Source: Pestalotiopsis fici W106-1
Taxonomy: Eukaryota; Ascomycota; Sordariomycetes; Amphisphaeriales; Sporocadaceae
NCBI RefSeq assembly: GCF_000516985.1
Contig: NW_006917100.1
Span: forward strand, 2,345,490-2,409,489
Length of the DNA stretch: 64,000 bases
Reading direction: 5' to 3'
Shown here: positions 13,201 through 25,284 of the stretch, piece by piece
Position numbering within the stretch: position 1 is the stretch's first letter
Layout of the letters: each line of letters starts with the position of its first letter
Program-made: the position numbers and the translations under genes
Notes under the pieces: model-generated
What the model was told of the DNA's origin: nothing
Seen by the model: only the letters and a program-made list of their open reading frames with translations
The model's database searches: none

Positions 13201-13221
13201 GCTACCGTGTTCAAAAAATGA
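10202..13221 (+). CDS. VPS16: Vps16, HOPS/CORVET core subunit
   Basis: Five exons: 10202-10346, 10695-11459, 11518-12757, 12821-12902 and 12970-13221 (827 aa, the usual Vps16 length). All junctions keep the frame. The N-terminal half is the Vps16_N beta-propeller region: GWEKVGDRFYRK and LDLENYIVAGAPYGG are the highly conserved opening, and GLGWSEDEKLLVVSYDGTVR follows. The C-terminal half is the alpha-solenoid (HEYLLALKVAGYL, NPRLAAVFIPKC). Vps16 is a core subunit of the CORVET and HOPS tethering complexes. These dock endosomes and vacuoles through Vps33 (an SM protein) before SNARE fusion. The first intron is 348 nt, long compared with the others here. Identity is very likely from the conserved blocks. 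Confidence 0.96.
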
Positions 13222-13606
13222 GACAGGTAGGCAGCCCCTTTCCGGTGTGTACAGATAGTATAGATGCACAACCCAATGTGGCTTGCTAGATGAACATGCA
13301 CGTTGTGAAAGCTAGCAGAAGAAATATCATCCATAATCGTGATCATCATGAATTCTCGCTATCTAATTGCTCGAATGTGTTCGCTTAGGAAGAAACCACT
13401 GCCTGCTCTGAAACAACATAATGCTTGAGATGCTTCTGAGTCCTCTTCATTTCGTTACGTTACTATACAATTATGTTCGATCTGGACTTGGTACTCCTTC
13501 TTTCAAGTCACAAACACATCGTGTAATCGCATATATGCCCCCCAAAATCTTGTTACTGGGGTATTCATCAGAAACCTTTCCATCAGTGAGTGGTAAATTC
13601 GAGTGT
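13222..13606. other. Convergent 3' regions
   Basis: This is the gap between the 3' ends of VPS16 (+) and the myotubularin gene (-). It must hold both polyadenylation regions. Nothing else is seen. Confidence 0.5.
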
Positions 13607-16167
13607 TTATTTCATCTCGAGCCCATTGTCTTTGTTGTCACCAAGTGGTGGTGTAGGCATTGGCAAGTCGGACAATTCTCGTTCGGCTCTTCGCTTTTCA
13701 ACGCTGCTTGGGATGACACCGCTAGGAGTGCCAGCGGCTGTACTCGACTGGGCACTTGGTACATTTGGGTGACCACCAAAAATGCCACCCATGCCCAGAT
13801 CTAGTCCAGCAACGCCATCTCTGAGCTTGGCAAGATTGGACGCAAACGCTCCAGGTGAGTCGGCACTAGCACTCTTGTGGAGACTGGCATGTCCCTCGCG
13901 GGCTCTGTAGTCTGGCGTCAATGCTTCATGCGCATTTTCGACGCTGGTCAGCACGCTCGTCGATGACTTGAGCCCCGGCGTGGGTGTCTGCGTTGGAGCT
14001 GGACTTCTACTCCTGCTGCCTGGCGCAGGGCTCGTCGACATGTTGTTGCTATAGTTATTGACACGCTCTCCACGAGCTGCCGCTGCATCAAGATAGTCGT
14101 TCATCTCGGCATCCGCACGGCCAAAACAAGAAGCCCACCATCGAATCTCACTCAGGCGAGGGAATATGAGTCGCTCACGACCAGACTGGCGGTCGTCCAC
14201 TGTAGGATCATATTCTGGGTTGGAGAATTCCTGTTTGCGGGAGAGGAAGTAGTCCCAGACGCTTCTGGTGCGTTCGGTAGCTTTGTCGTCCTTACGAGAC
14301 TTTTCCGAGTTCCAGAGGAATGTGCCGTATTGCGCCGAATAGAGATGGTAGAGAAGTCGACGGAGAAAACGTTCATTGAACTCAAAACGAGTAGGGTGCT
14401 GGCGGTGGAGCTGATATGTCGCATCCAGGAACTGGTGGAAGACCGGTGATATCTCATTGGGACGTGTTGTCTCACCCTCGCCACGTTTGACCTGTGAGGG
14501 ATCATCCGTCGGCGATGGCACGTCATCGGAATCCATGCTCTCATCCCTGGAGGCGGTTTTCTTGTTGAAAAATCGAGTCGCACTAGCAAAAGCCTTCTCA
14601 AGAGCTTCGCCTGCCCGTCCGTCAGACTCGCCGGGTTGGAGAGTACCTCCCGCGCCGCCGTCACGTTCAACCGTGAACCATTTTTCATGGCCCAGGGGTC
14701 CAGAGCGCTGATGAAACATGTGCCCAAATGACAACCAATCCTTTTCCACAAGTATGATGAAGCCTTCGATGGTGCGATAAAATGGGTCAAGCATGATCTG
14801 CGAAAGGGCGGATAGCTGGCTCGTTCGATCCCAACCATCTGAGCAGTGAATTAGAACATGAGAGTGCCGAACACCGACTTGGCGAGCAATCAGCGCTGAC
14901 CCATCCAAAACACCGCTGATATGTTTGAGCCAAGCACTCTTTTGAAGGAGCTCCCGGTTCGGCGGTAGACGACTAATATCACCGTCCTTGATGGCTTCTA
15001 TCACAGTGTTGAGTGACTCGCGCATCACGTGGATGTTGTCAATGTTGAGATAGGCCTTTTTGGCAAAGTTATAGTGGTCCATGTTCTCGGAGCCCTTTCC
15101 CATAGCCTGCATAACAACAGCATTGATAGTCGGTCGAGCGTCCACGATCAAATTGCTTTGCTGTGCCCCAAATATGAGTCGCTTGCCAGTCTTGGGATCA
15201 TAATTCGGGTCTCCGGCCGCCAATAGCTCATCTTCGAGCTGTGCTGTTGCCAAGCTCTCAGAGTCGAGGCCAGGGTCTCGAATATCAACTTGGCTCGAGG
15301 ACGGACTCGGCTCGGCCGTTCCGGTATTAGAGATGTCGAGGCCGTTGAACTCCACTGTGGCCGAGGCAGAAAAGCTTGCGCTCACGATCCTTTCATCCTG
15401 CGGGCTACGATTGCCCCTGATACCAACACATGGCTGTGAGCTTCGCGTGATGGAGCAGTTGTTCAGCGAGTGAAGATACGTCAGAACTGGTATCCGCTGC
15501 CGCGATCGGTATGGGCCAGCATGCTTGAGGACATTGTCCGAGATCTGCGTGGGAACCACCAGCAAGCCTGGGTACGTTGGGGAGAAAGCATAGTCCTTGT
15601 TGATGGTAGATATTCTCCAGCCCCTGTCCTGGGATTTGCTGCTAATGCCTTGTCTTCTGAACTCTGTCTTTGGGTCGTACATTTCCCAACCGTTGAAGGG
15701 CTTCTCCTGCTTGAGTGGTTGGTAGCTGAAGGCATACAGCTTCTCTATTGATCCTAGGCGACATGTTCTGTTGCGCATGCATTCAAAAGCTTCACGTGCG
15801 CCTACATCATCCTTGAAGTGGAAGCTGATGAACGTGAAATCGCGACATCGTATGCGTATCGTGGACGGTCTGCCCGAAGCCGGCGGTGAGGGTCTAAAGT
15901 TGCAGTAGTTGAGTATGGGGTAGGCGATATAGAGCTCGCGAGTTTTGGGGGCGTTCAATGGTAACTTGACGTCGGCCGGGGGGTTGTTGGGCATAACAAA
16001 GACAATGTGGTGTTCTGCCAGATGCAAATCACCTTTATGCATCTCGCCCCCGCGGATGGCCTCAACATCGTGTATCTGGCAGTCGGATCAGCGGGACCGC
16101 CGGGATTGTGGAAAGTAAGAGGGAACAATGTCCCCCGGTAAATAATACTGACCTTTTTGACCTGCAT
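13607..16167 (-). CDS. Myotubularin-type phosphatidylinositol-3-phosphate phosphatase
   Basis: The exons are 16153-16167 (only five codons, MQVKK) and 13607-16075 (827 aa). The 76-nt intron is phase 0 (GTCAGT...CTGCCAG). The splice joins MQVKK to IHDVEAIRGGE, giving the normal start of the PH-GRAM domain (about 1-110, with GDLHLAEHHIVFV). The catalytic domain has NIDNIHVMRESL and the CX5R loop HCSDGWDRTSQ, with Cys at about 416 and Arg at about 422. After it come WLSFGHMFHQR and the family's phosphatase core. Such enzymes remove the 3-phosphate from PI3P (and PI(3,5)P2) on endosomes and vacuoles; the yeast member is Ymr1. The insert at about 220-285 and the C-terminal about 150 residues are low-complexity, Ser/Pro/Thr-rich. 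It should be catalytically active. Confidence 0.95.
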
Positions 16168-17153
16168 CTTCAGTTTTATGCCTGCCTCGAGGGCAGTTCG
16201 AGCACAGAGAAGAACGTGTATTGTTGGGCTCGGCGCATTGGCGGACGCAGACGTCGAGGGGCAGCTGTGCCACGATAAGATAATGACTGCTTTCGAGTTT
16301 CTAACAAATGGACATGGGCCGCGTGTTGCAAAGCGGGCGTGCAGATCGGGTGATTTCAGTTTAATGTACGCTCTTGGAGGGGGCAAAGAAGAAGAAAAAA
16401 AGAGCGGCGTCACGTTGGATAGGTGAATCCGGTATCACGCATGCTCTGAATAGGTGATGTAGACAGACAGTCAGTGAATTATTTCTTTGCTACGTGCTAC
16501 CAAGCAAGAATTCAACCAAATCACACGCCTCGCGTGGTCATCGTCACCTCCTAGGACGCAAGCTAAGATGTGAGTTGGGGGTCCCTTTTTTAGTGAGTAG
16601 CCAGAAGCGCGGGGCAGTTTCTGAACGTCTGGGCAGCCCGCGACGTCACATGCACTAAAAACGACACACTATGGTACCGGGCAGTTGGCATTTGACAGCT
16701 CCTAGGGCCCAAACCGTCTGCTGAGAATTGTACCAGGCAGGCCGGTGCACTCAGGAGATACTTGAGAAGAGCCTTACCTAATGTAACGTCTTTGAAGTCT
16801 TCTTATCGATAAGACGAGTGACTGCTGAGGGAGCAGTGGGTCTCATGTGTACTTGCCCGCTAAATGCAAGTGAAAAAATATTGGCAACTGGAAATCTTTG
16901 CACTAAAGCGGTATCAAACCCCACATTCTGGTTCGCTAGTGGTACTGCGCACCGCCTGGCCTCTTTCACACACACAAACCCTAGAATTTGATCAAAAAAA
17001 TCCGGGCCTGGTCCAATCGCTGTGCTCCACCACAATACTTTTCGTGATCTCTGCGACCCTCATCCCCGGCCGTTCACGACAACCAACACCCAACGAACCC
17101 GAGACCTCTTGATCGACTTTTTTCGCCAGTCAATCAACCACCAAACCGTCAAA
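16168..17153. other. Divergent promoter region, myotubularin/uS3
   Basis: About 1 kb between two divergent starts. The right part must hold the ribosomal protein promoter. I saw no tRNA, repeat or other gene. Open frames here are short and unsupported. Confidence 0.5.
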
Positions 17154-18155
17154 ATGGCTGTCCCGGGCACTCAGATGTACGTCAGAAGAAACACCATTTC
17201 CTTATTTTCAGAGAGCAAGAGACGAGGGGGGGAAGCGAGTCGATGACGCGCAAACGACTTGGGTCAGGATCTTGTCTTGGAATCATTCCAACGACGACCT
17301 CTTCCTCCAACCCGACCTACGAACATACACACCATGATATTGACTACAAGTTGAACACAATCATGTACTGACTTGCCTTTCTTCTCTAGCTCCAAGCGCA
17401 GAAAGTTCGTCGCTGACGGTGTTTTCTACGCCGAGCTGAACGAGTTCTTCCAGCGCGAGCTCGCTGAGGAGGGTTACTCTGGCGTCGAGGTCCGCGTCAC
17501 CCCCACCGTCACCGACATCATCATCCGCGCCACCCACACCCAGGAGGTTCTCGGTGAGCAGGGTCGCCGCATCCGCGAGCTCACCTCGCTCATCCAGAAG
17601 CGCTTCAAGTTCCCCGAGAACAGCGTTTCCCTGTACGCCGCCAAGGTCCAGAACCGTGGTCTGTCCGCCGTCGCTCAGTGCGAGTCCCTCCGCTACAAGC
17701 TCCTCAACGGTCTCGCCGTCCGCCGTGCCTGCTATGGTGTCCTCCGCTTCATCATGGAGTCTGGCGCCAAGGGTTGCGAGGTTGTTGTCTCGGGTAAGCT
17801 CCGTGCTGCCCGTGCCAAGTCCATGAAGTTCACCGACGGCTTCATGATCCACTCCGGTCAGCCTGCCCGCGACTTCATTGACAGCGCTACCCGCCACGTC
17901 CTGCTCCGCCAGGGTGTCTTGGGTATCAAGGTCAAGATCATGCGCGGCTCCGACCCCGAGGGCAAGGCCGGTCCCCAGAAGTCTCTCCCTGACGCCGTCA
18001 CCATCATTGAGCCCAAGGAGGAGCAGAGCGTCATCCAGCCCATGTCCCAGGACTACGGCGCTAAGGCCGCCCAGATGCAGGCCCAGGCTGAGGCCCAGCG
18101 CGCTGCTGAGGAGGGTGAGGCTGCCGAGGAGGCTGCCCCCGCTGAGGAGCAATAG
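17154..18155 (+). CDS. 40S ribosomal protein uS3 (RPS3)
   Basis: The exons are 17154-17176 and 17390-18155 (262 aa), with a 213-nt intron (GTACGT...TCTCTAG). The junction gives [18 protein letters not shown], the expected uS3 start. The KH type-2 domain follows ([29 protein letters not shown]), then the C-terminal uS3 domain ([64 protein letters not shown]). The tail is acidic and Ala/Glu-rich, as in other fungi. The protein forms part of the mRNA entry channel of the 40S subunit. Codon use is very strongly biased to C/G-ending codons, as expected of a ribosomal protein gene. Confidence 0.98.
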
Positions 18156-19687
18156 ATCTGAGGCAATCGGTGTTGGGTTCCCTCGGTTCAAAGAAATGGA
18201 AAAATGGCATAATGAATAGCATGTGAGGATGGTACGACCAGGCGTTTGTCTTTGCATTGCTAAAGGAACGGCAAAATTTGGCAGTTACTGTGAATACACA
18301 TGGTTCACCAAAATGATTCCCATTTTCCCCAGTGAACCCCCCGACCATACCCATCTACGATTGAGGCCCAGACAGGCAAGTGAATTGAATAAATAAAACT
18401 CACAAGGCAAAGTCAGGTGCCGCATACGCAAGCCGTGAAATAGTACTTGCCTCCTGTGGCCCCAGCATAACTCAATTATTATTTCGTGGAGTGCCTGGTG
18501 ACTGAATGGGAGCCGATCCAAAGTATCTCAGACCAAACTTTGACTCTGCGGCGCCATAGCTGCCCGTTCACATAAGGCCGCAGTGGATATCTCAGATTCT
18601 ACCAGCCATCTGAATCTCTTCTCACAGCCTTGTGGACTTATGTACGTATGCCTTGGCTACCCTGTGTTGCAAATTCCGGCTACTCAAGCCTGACGATGTG
18701 CCATTGAACTCGCCAATGAATCGATTTGGCTACGCAAATTTGAAACAGGGAACCATACTGTTAGAGCTGTAAGCCAGTTTACATATAAAGAATCAACCCC
18801 GTGAAGTTTGTGTATTGGAAAAAGTAAAAAGACCCAAAATGACGATCCATACAACGAGTCTGGCTTTGACCAAAGCATTGGTGCTATTGCCATCTTAAAG
18901 AGATGCAAAGTTCTAGATATCCAAAACAGAAATAGATGAGTATCACCACGAGCTTAGGCTGACGGACTATTGAAATACATGTAATACATTTCATGTGAGT
19001 TTCTGAATTATATATGCTTCACGAGAGTGCCGTCCCTGTTGCTAATGGAATCTGTCGAGTAGTCTTCCACCTCCCATATGCAGCAATGACTTCACAGCCA
19101 CGGAAGACGAGAGGGCTAGACACGTATCATAATACTTGACTGGGCCCTGCAATGTTTAAGAACTCGGGAATGTAGTAGCTTCGTTCCGTTATGCTTAAAG
19201 CTCATATTATGCTAGTTGCAAAGAGTTTTATTCCTCCTACTAAGGCTTTGCCATCTCTGGACTTACATACTAGGATATGAGTCCGGTTGGATACTCACTA
19301 TTATACAGAATGCCGCGCAAGATTTCAACCATTGGATGTTCCTGCGCCCCAGATTAATGTCACAAATGTTCTCTAATTTTCGTTTTAGCTATAACCCACT
19401 CAATATATGTGAATGCCAATTTATGGCTTTATAGATATCGTATAATCTTCTAATCTTTGCCTTTGATGGAGACAAGGACTGATATCAGACGGGTTACATG
19501 GCCAATTTGTTTCCAGAACAGGCAACGGACAAAAAAGGACCATTGGCCATGATGACGAAATGTGAGGTAAAAAAAAAAAAAAAAAAAAAAAAAAGGAGAT
19601 ACAAGAGAAGGAGCAAAAAGATCCAGCTACTGGTATCGCAGTACTAATTGGAACAAACTTGGAAACAAGAAAAAAGTGAAAAAAGAT
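18156..19687. other. AT-rich intergenic region
   Basis: About 1.5 kb with no supportable gene. It includes a pure A run of 26 nt at 19569-19594 just beyond the tRNA. The right half is AT-rich with no long open frame. Confidence 0.5.
19569..19594. repeat. Poly-A tract, 26 nt
   Basis: An uninterrupted run of A on the + strand, about 95 nt downstream of the tRNA 3' end on the tRNA's own strand (where it reads as T). It could be a slippage-prone microsatellite or the tail of an old retroposed element. No flanking element is recognisable. Confidence 0.9.
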
Positions 19688-19758
19688 AGCACCACTCCGT
19701 TTCGATCGGAGGTCCTCCGGGTTATGAGCCCGGCGCGCTTCCGCTGCGCCATGGTGCT
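19688..19758 (-). tRNA. Initiator tRNA-Met (CAU)
   Basis: A 71-nt intronless tRNA folds fully. The acceptor stem is AGCACCA/TGGTGCT (7 bp). The D arm is GCGC/GCGC. The anticodon stem CCGGG/CCCGG encloses loop CTCATAA with anticodon CAT. The T arm CTCCG/CGGAG encloses loop ATCGAAA. The first pair A1:U72, the A at position 54 of the T loop and the three G:C pairs next to the anticodon loop are the known marks of eukaryotic initiator tRNA rather than elongator tRNA-Met. The strand reads into a T6 tract just downstream (complement of 19680-19685 region), a good Pol III terminator. CCA is not encoded, as usual. Confidence 0.95.
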
Positions 19759-22700
19759 TTGTGATTTGTTGTTGAGAAAAAGCACGTTATTATGACTCTT
19801 GTCATGTAGGTGGATCTGGTTGCTGAGGAAATTTTTTTGGCGGTGGACCGACCATAAAACGCTCATGATCAAGTTTGGCCCTACCAAAGAGTTGCTGGGC
19901 CGGCCACGACATGTTTTTCCCAAGACAACATGACGTTTGCGACCAAAGCACTGCTCATCACCATCATTAGATACTATTACGACAACTTGTTGTGACCCAA
20001 GTTTGAATGTCCTTGCTCGAGTGGGCTTGGACCGACTTTGGCAAATAAACGCGCCAAGAATATGGGTCCAGATGCTAGTTAGCTGTCGAATTGGTCGAGA
20101 GAATACGTATGTTTGGTGCCAACCCCATATACTTTTTATAGGAAACTGCTCTGATCCAGGAGTCTTGGCATTCCTTTCTCCGTGGTCCGGTATAAATCCA
20201 GCTGGACCTTTCCTGCAAAACCCGAATAAGCTTGACTGGAATAAGTCGATCTTCTTCCGCGACCACATGTCACGGTAGGAATGCTGCTCCACTTGGTATT
20301 TCGAGCCGGGCTTGGATATTTCTGAAAGCCTGGTCGACTGTAGAGTAGTAAATAGCCATGGAAATTATTATAGCCACGGGAACGCAGGAAGCTGGAGGGC
20401 AAGCGCAGAAAGTGTAAGATGCCTCGGAGCATTCCATGTCCCTCATATCCGAGATGGAAGATAACTGGACATCGTAGTGTGGTAACCAAGTAGGAATAGC
20501 AGTCCAAATCAGTACCGTCTACCTACAACAATAACACATCTTACAGACAGGCGGCCGCTGCGTTTTGGTGATTATGGGTAGATCCAATCTGGGGGTTCAT
20601 CGTTTATCTGGGTCCCTCGGAGAAGAGCTATGGTCGCCGACTGTCCCTAGCCGACAACAGCCCACATAGTCGTCATCGCCAATTCTGAAATAGCCAGACT
20701 ATTCCAAAAACTTGGTGCTAACACGTCAGCTGGGATGGGTCACCAATACGAATCGAGGCTTGCACTGCCGGATGGTGGATTTCTCTTAGCGATAGGGCTA
20801 AGAATTCATGAAGAGTTGTTGAGAGGAGTGAGAATGACAGGGCAGGTAGGTAGGCCAGCAGACAAGCAGGCAATGAGGCTGGGGCCGGGCTATGGATAGT
20901 CGTAGAACTTCGGACATTCTGTGATAGTGCTGATGGAATGAACGAATGTTTGAATGAGTGAAGGCGACAGGGAGACGAGGGCGAGCAAATTGAAGATCGA
21001 GGTCTCGCACATAGTATATCAGCACGTTTTAGAGGCCACATGAGATTCATTAGCGCACAAGTCAAACTCTGGTCACAGACACTGGATGTTACCCCCGACG
21101 CAGGTAACAGGGACATGCGACGGGCAGATCGAACCGTTTCGGTTGAACCGAGGAGGAGGCTGTGCAGCGCACTCAACGTGTAGAGACGGGGAAGACTAAA
21201 ACCCCGTCTATTTCCTGACCAGGCGAAAGAAGTTTCAGAAAATACACCAGTCAGAGTAAAGGAGCCAAGACACTTGTTCATATATGTACTTGATCAAGGT
21301 TGATCCGGTCATTACCATTGAGGCATGCGGAAAAACATTGACAGTGAGGCAAAGAAGGTATTGGAGGTAATGAAGATGCAGCAGCACAATCAACACAAAA
21401 AAACAACAAAAAAAAAACATATACTATACACGTATACGTAGCCCAATGATAGCGCATTTGATCTCATCAGCCCAGCTCGGGGTGGGTTTGTTCTGCTCTT
21501 CAACTCCTCTTTTATGAGCTCCGTAATATGTAAGTAATAATAAAACCACCCCTAGGTACCTTGTATGGATTTGCGCACGCACGTTCCCAGGTTGGCCCAT
21601 TTGATTCTGTTTTCAGGGCACCTGTTTCTCCCATCCGGAACCATCCAACCCCCCCTGCTGAAGAACCCCAAGCTCCCTCATGTCAAGGCCTCAGATTCTG
21701 GCTTGGCTTGACTCGGGAGGTGTCCCTGGCCCATGCTCTTTTTGTTCGTTGCCGCAGGGGTGCAGAGTGCAGATTGCAGATTGTGCACGGAGGCTTGATA
21801 CTTACCATGCCATTTCGTGCCATTTCAGAAATGAATGGAGAGAAGCACAGAGACTTTTGGTGGGAAATGGAATGGATCACGAGCGGTAGATACAGGCCTT
21901 GTCCTACCTACGTATACAGCATGTACTCACGAATTCCTACCTTCTATCCACCGTATATGCCTTGTCCACACGGTACTCCTACCGTAGCATCCACTGGATA
22001 TCTCCGACGCAGGTTCTGAAGTTTGTGACGTCGAGGAATACAGGATTGGCCAGATATTAGCAGATCGAAACGGTCGACAGTACGTACCCGCAAAGTACCT
22101 GACGTTTTTTCGTACTGCCTTGTGCACATGTAGCCTACCCAGAAGTCAGTTACTTGCCGCTTGAAATCCCTCTCCCCACTCCCGTCGAGTCCCTCCCTGT
22201 GTCCCTCGGCCTCGAACGCATTGAGAAGAAAGGACATGGAGGATAAAAGGGCGCTTGTCACGGTTTTGCTTGGCAACGAGACATCGTGCAGATGTGGTCT
22301 GGAGCGTTCATCACCCCATTGAACCCATCGCAAATCTGCTTAGCCGCTGGAGCCAGGGGTTAGATAATTGCGCTAAATCTAGAGGTTACAGGTACCGGGT
22401 GTAAGTCGGTACCTTTCTCCTAGTTGCGCATTAAAGGTCAACGCAGCGAAAGCGTACCCAAACTTTCCACTGACCCTCAACTGCCAGCCTCCAGGGCAAA
22501 AGAAGACTGGAAAGTAAAGGACGGCTTCTAACCTTCCAAGGGACGCTAAAAAGCAAATCGAAGCGACAGAACCAGCAGAATCCTGGTGGAAGGCCGCCAG
22601 TAAACCGGGTCACGCAAGCAGCGGCAGTAGTTACATAGTACAGGCGCCTCTACACCTTTTTTACGGCAAGTAGATACTGTGTAGTGGTAACGCAACCCCC

Positions 22701-23626
22701 CCAGGCCGCCCCGAAAAAAAAAAAAAGCCAAAGCCGAAAGCCAAAAACTGGAGGGGAGGGAAGGAAAAAAAAAAAAAGAGCACTGAGCCGATCCTAGGTA
22801 TCCTTGACTAGGGACTGCTGGATTGCACTGCTGCTCTATCCGTCCACGAAACACGCTCTGGTTTCCCAACCTACGCAAGGACACATTTACCTACAGCTAC
22901 TACCTACCTACCTACCCTATCTACCCGCCTGTCTTCTTCTTGTTGTAAAAACCCACGATCATTTTTCCATTGTTCACCTTGTGAGTGAGTACTGTAGGTG
23001 TACATGGTTGCAAAAAGCCCACTCCATCTGCCGATATCATCACATCTCGCTGCAACAATACCGAGTGGACGGGCGTCCTTTTCTCGACCTGCCAAAGGAA
23101 GGACCACTTACTTGACCACTTTAACTACCAACGTACCCGCACCGCTACCTACCTCGCCGCGACACTTTCATTGTTGCGACCCTGCCAGCACTCAACGACT
23201 TTCCGACTTGGCAGAAAGAGACACATTGTCTTCCAACAAAACCACAACTTTCGTTATTAAATACACACATACAGACATATCGCTCGCTCACGCAGCGCCC
23301 CACGCAACCTTCCGATCGGACAGACACTCGCGAGATCCGACGATAGTGACTCGGCATTCCATAAAGAGACGCAGTGTGTGAGAGCCCGCGCCACAAAGAA
23401 ACGCAGCCGACATACCACGCACCACCGCCCAACCCCTCCGTTGTGAAGTGCCACCACGACCCCCATACCGTCCGCAACAGGTACAAAGCGCTGTGCTTGC
23501 TGCCCTCGCCAGGCGCGAAGAGAGCCGTTCGCGTCATTATCTTGACAGCCTATCATTGCGCATCTCGAATCATCTTTTGGCTTTCCGCAGCTTCGGTCGC
23601 CGCCGGCGCATCATTCTCGGAACATC
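19759..23626. other. Gene-poor region, 3.9 kb
   Basis: No protein gene can be supported. The longest frame (187 codons, minus strand, near 20718-21281) is rich in Ser/Leu/Pro because it reads through pyrimidine tracts, and it resembles nothing. The last about 800 bases before 23627 are CT- and CTAC-rich (repeat at about 22901-22925) and CCACC-rich. They look like a long promoter and 5' leader of the NIPA-type gene. Two A-runs lie near 22715-22730 and 22765-22780. Confidence 0.5.
22901..22925. repeat. CTAC tetranucleotide repeat
   Basis: About five imperfect CTAC units (TACCTACCTACCTACCCTATCTAC). A similar short tract occurs before VPS16 near 9993-10006, so this is a recurring promoter/leader microsatellite in this genome. 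Confidence 0.75.
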
Positions 23627-25284
23627 ATGACTATCGACGAAAAGTACGAGCAATCCAACCCATGTCTGCGCATCCTGCACTTTGCCTGCATGCAGAAGAT
23701 TGAAGAGAAGAGAATCTAACACACCCGCCTTTACAGGTACATTGGACTGGCCTTGGCCATGTCATCCAGTTTGGCTATCGGTAAGGCCCTCCCAGATCTA
23801 TAACATTGGATAGCAATCTGCGCTACTTCTGAACATGTGGCTAATCATCTTGTTCTGCAGGCACGAGTTTCGTAATAACGAAAAAGGTACAGAACAACAG
23901 ATCCCAGCCACAGTCCTACTCGCTTAGGCTGTCCCGCGACCCTTGCGCCTTGAAATATACAGAGACTGACATGGTCATCTAGGGATTGATGCAAGTAGAA
24001 GAGCGGCATGGCTTTGAGGGCGATGGCTTTGTGTATCTGCGCAACCCTACATGGTGGGCCGGAATTCTCAGCTGTAAGACCTTCCCTCTCACGAATATGT
24101 AAAACCTTAGAGACCAGATTCGACTGACTTCGTTCCTCTAGTGGTCCTTGGAGAAGTCTGCAACTTTGCTGCATATGCCTTCGCACCCGCGATTCTCGTC
24201 ACTCCCCTGGGAGCCCTCAGTGTCCTCATTGGAGCTGTGCTGGGATCGTATTTCTTGAAGGAGGAACTCGGAACGCTGGGCAAGCTCGGTTGTGCCATCT
24301 GTCTCATTGGTGCCATTATCATTGTCCTACATGCGCCGCCAGATGTGGAGATTAAGACGATTGAACAAATCATGGAATATGCACTTGCACCTGGTAAGTT
24401 CACACAGCGCTGGGCATGTGTCCGTTGGGAGCCACGAAAACTGACTGGTAATTATAGGCTATTTGCTGTATTGTCTTGTCGTTGTTGTGTTTGCGACAGT
24501 CATGATCTACAGAATTGCCCCGATCCACGGAAAAAAGAACCCACTGATCTACCTATCCATCTGTTCGACTGTTGGATCTGTCTCTGTCATGTCCGTCAAG
24601 GCCTTTGGCATTGCAGTCAAACTCACTTTTGGAGGCAACAACCAGTTCAAGCATGCCTCCACATACGTCTTCATGATTCTGACGGGTGTCTGCATTCTTG
24701 TGCAGATGAACTACTTCAACAAGGCCCTGGCCACGTTCTCCACGCAGATGTATGTGTTGCCGTACTTCCAACAACCTCATGTCTTTGATTCTGTACAAGG
24801 TAGCTAACTCATTACTAGCGTCAACCCTCTTTACTATGTTACCTTTACGACGGCTACACTCTGCGCCTCTTTCATCCTCTTTTCAGGATTCAACACGAAC
24901 GATCCCGTTAATACACTTTCTCTCATCTGTGGTTTCTTGGTTACATTTACCGGCGTCTACCTGCTCAACTTGTCGCGTGCCGACCCCAATGGTGACAAGA
25001 TGCTGGGTCGCCGCGGTGGTGATGTTGGAGGTACCGACATGATCTCTAGCGTGCAAACACGGCTGAGCATGTCTGCACGCCGCAGTATGGACCCACGTTA
25101 CAGTGTTGGAAGCCACGGCGACAGAGAAGGCTTGATGCGTGGCTATGATGAGGAGTCTGGGTTTGGCCTCGCTGATCTCGCCGATGACAGCGAGGGAGAA
25201 GCCGCCAGGGCAAATGGCAACGGTCACACCAAGAAATCGCGCGGCAATTCGATCGAGCTGCAACCCAAGTCTGGCCAGCGATAG
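23627..25284 (+). CDS. NIPA-type magnesium transporter
   Basis: Seven exons: 23627-23643, 23737-23780, 23861-23886, 23983-24073, 24142-24393, 24458-24749 and 24819-25284 (395 aa). All phases agree, including very small exons of 17, 44 and 26 nt. The protein starts MTIDEKYIGLALAMSSSLAIG, followed by GTSFVITKKGL, the typical first membrane segments of the NIPA/DUF803 family (drug/metabolite-transporter-like fold, about nine membrane helices). Other conserved blocks are ATP-independent family motifs: YAFAPAILVTPLGALSV, FLKEELGTLGKLGC and NYFNKALATFSTQIVNPLYYV. The C-terminal about 100 residues are hydrophilic, with Ser and Arg, and probably cytosolic. The family carries Mg2+ across endosomal or plasma membranes in animals; the fungal substrate is inferred. 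Confidence 0.94.

Noticed and set aside
17361..18257. 298-codon minus-strand frame, Leu/Gly/Asp-rich
   Set aside because: Exact antisense of the uS3 gene, produced by its strong codon bias.
19627..20292. 221-codon minus-strand frame
   Set aside because: It runs straight through the initiator tRNA gene and its terminator.
20718..21281. 187-codon minus-strand frame
   Set aside because: Repetitive Leu/Pro/Ala segments arise from CTAC-type tracts; no intron structure or resemblance.
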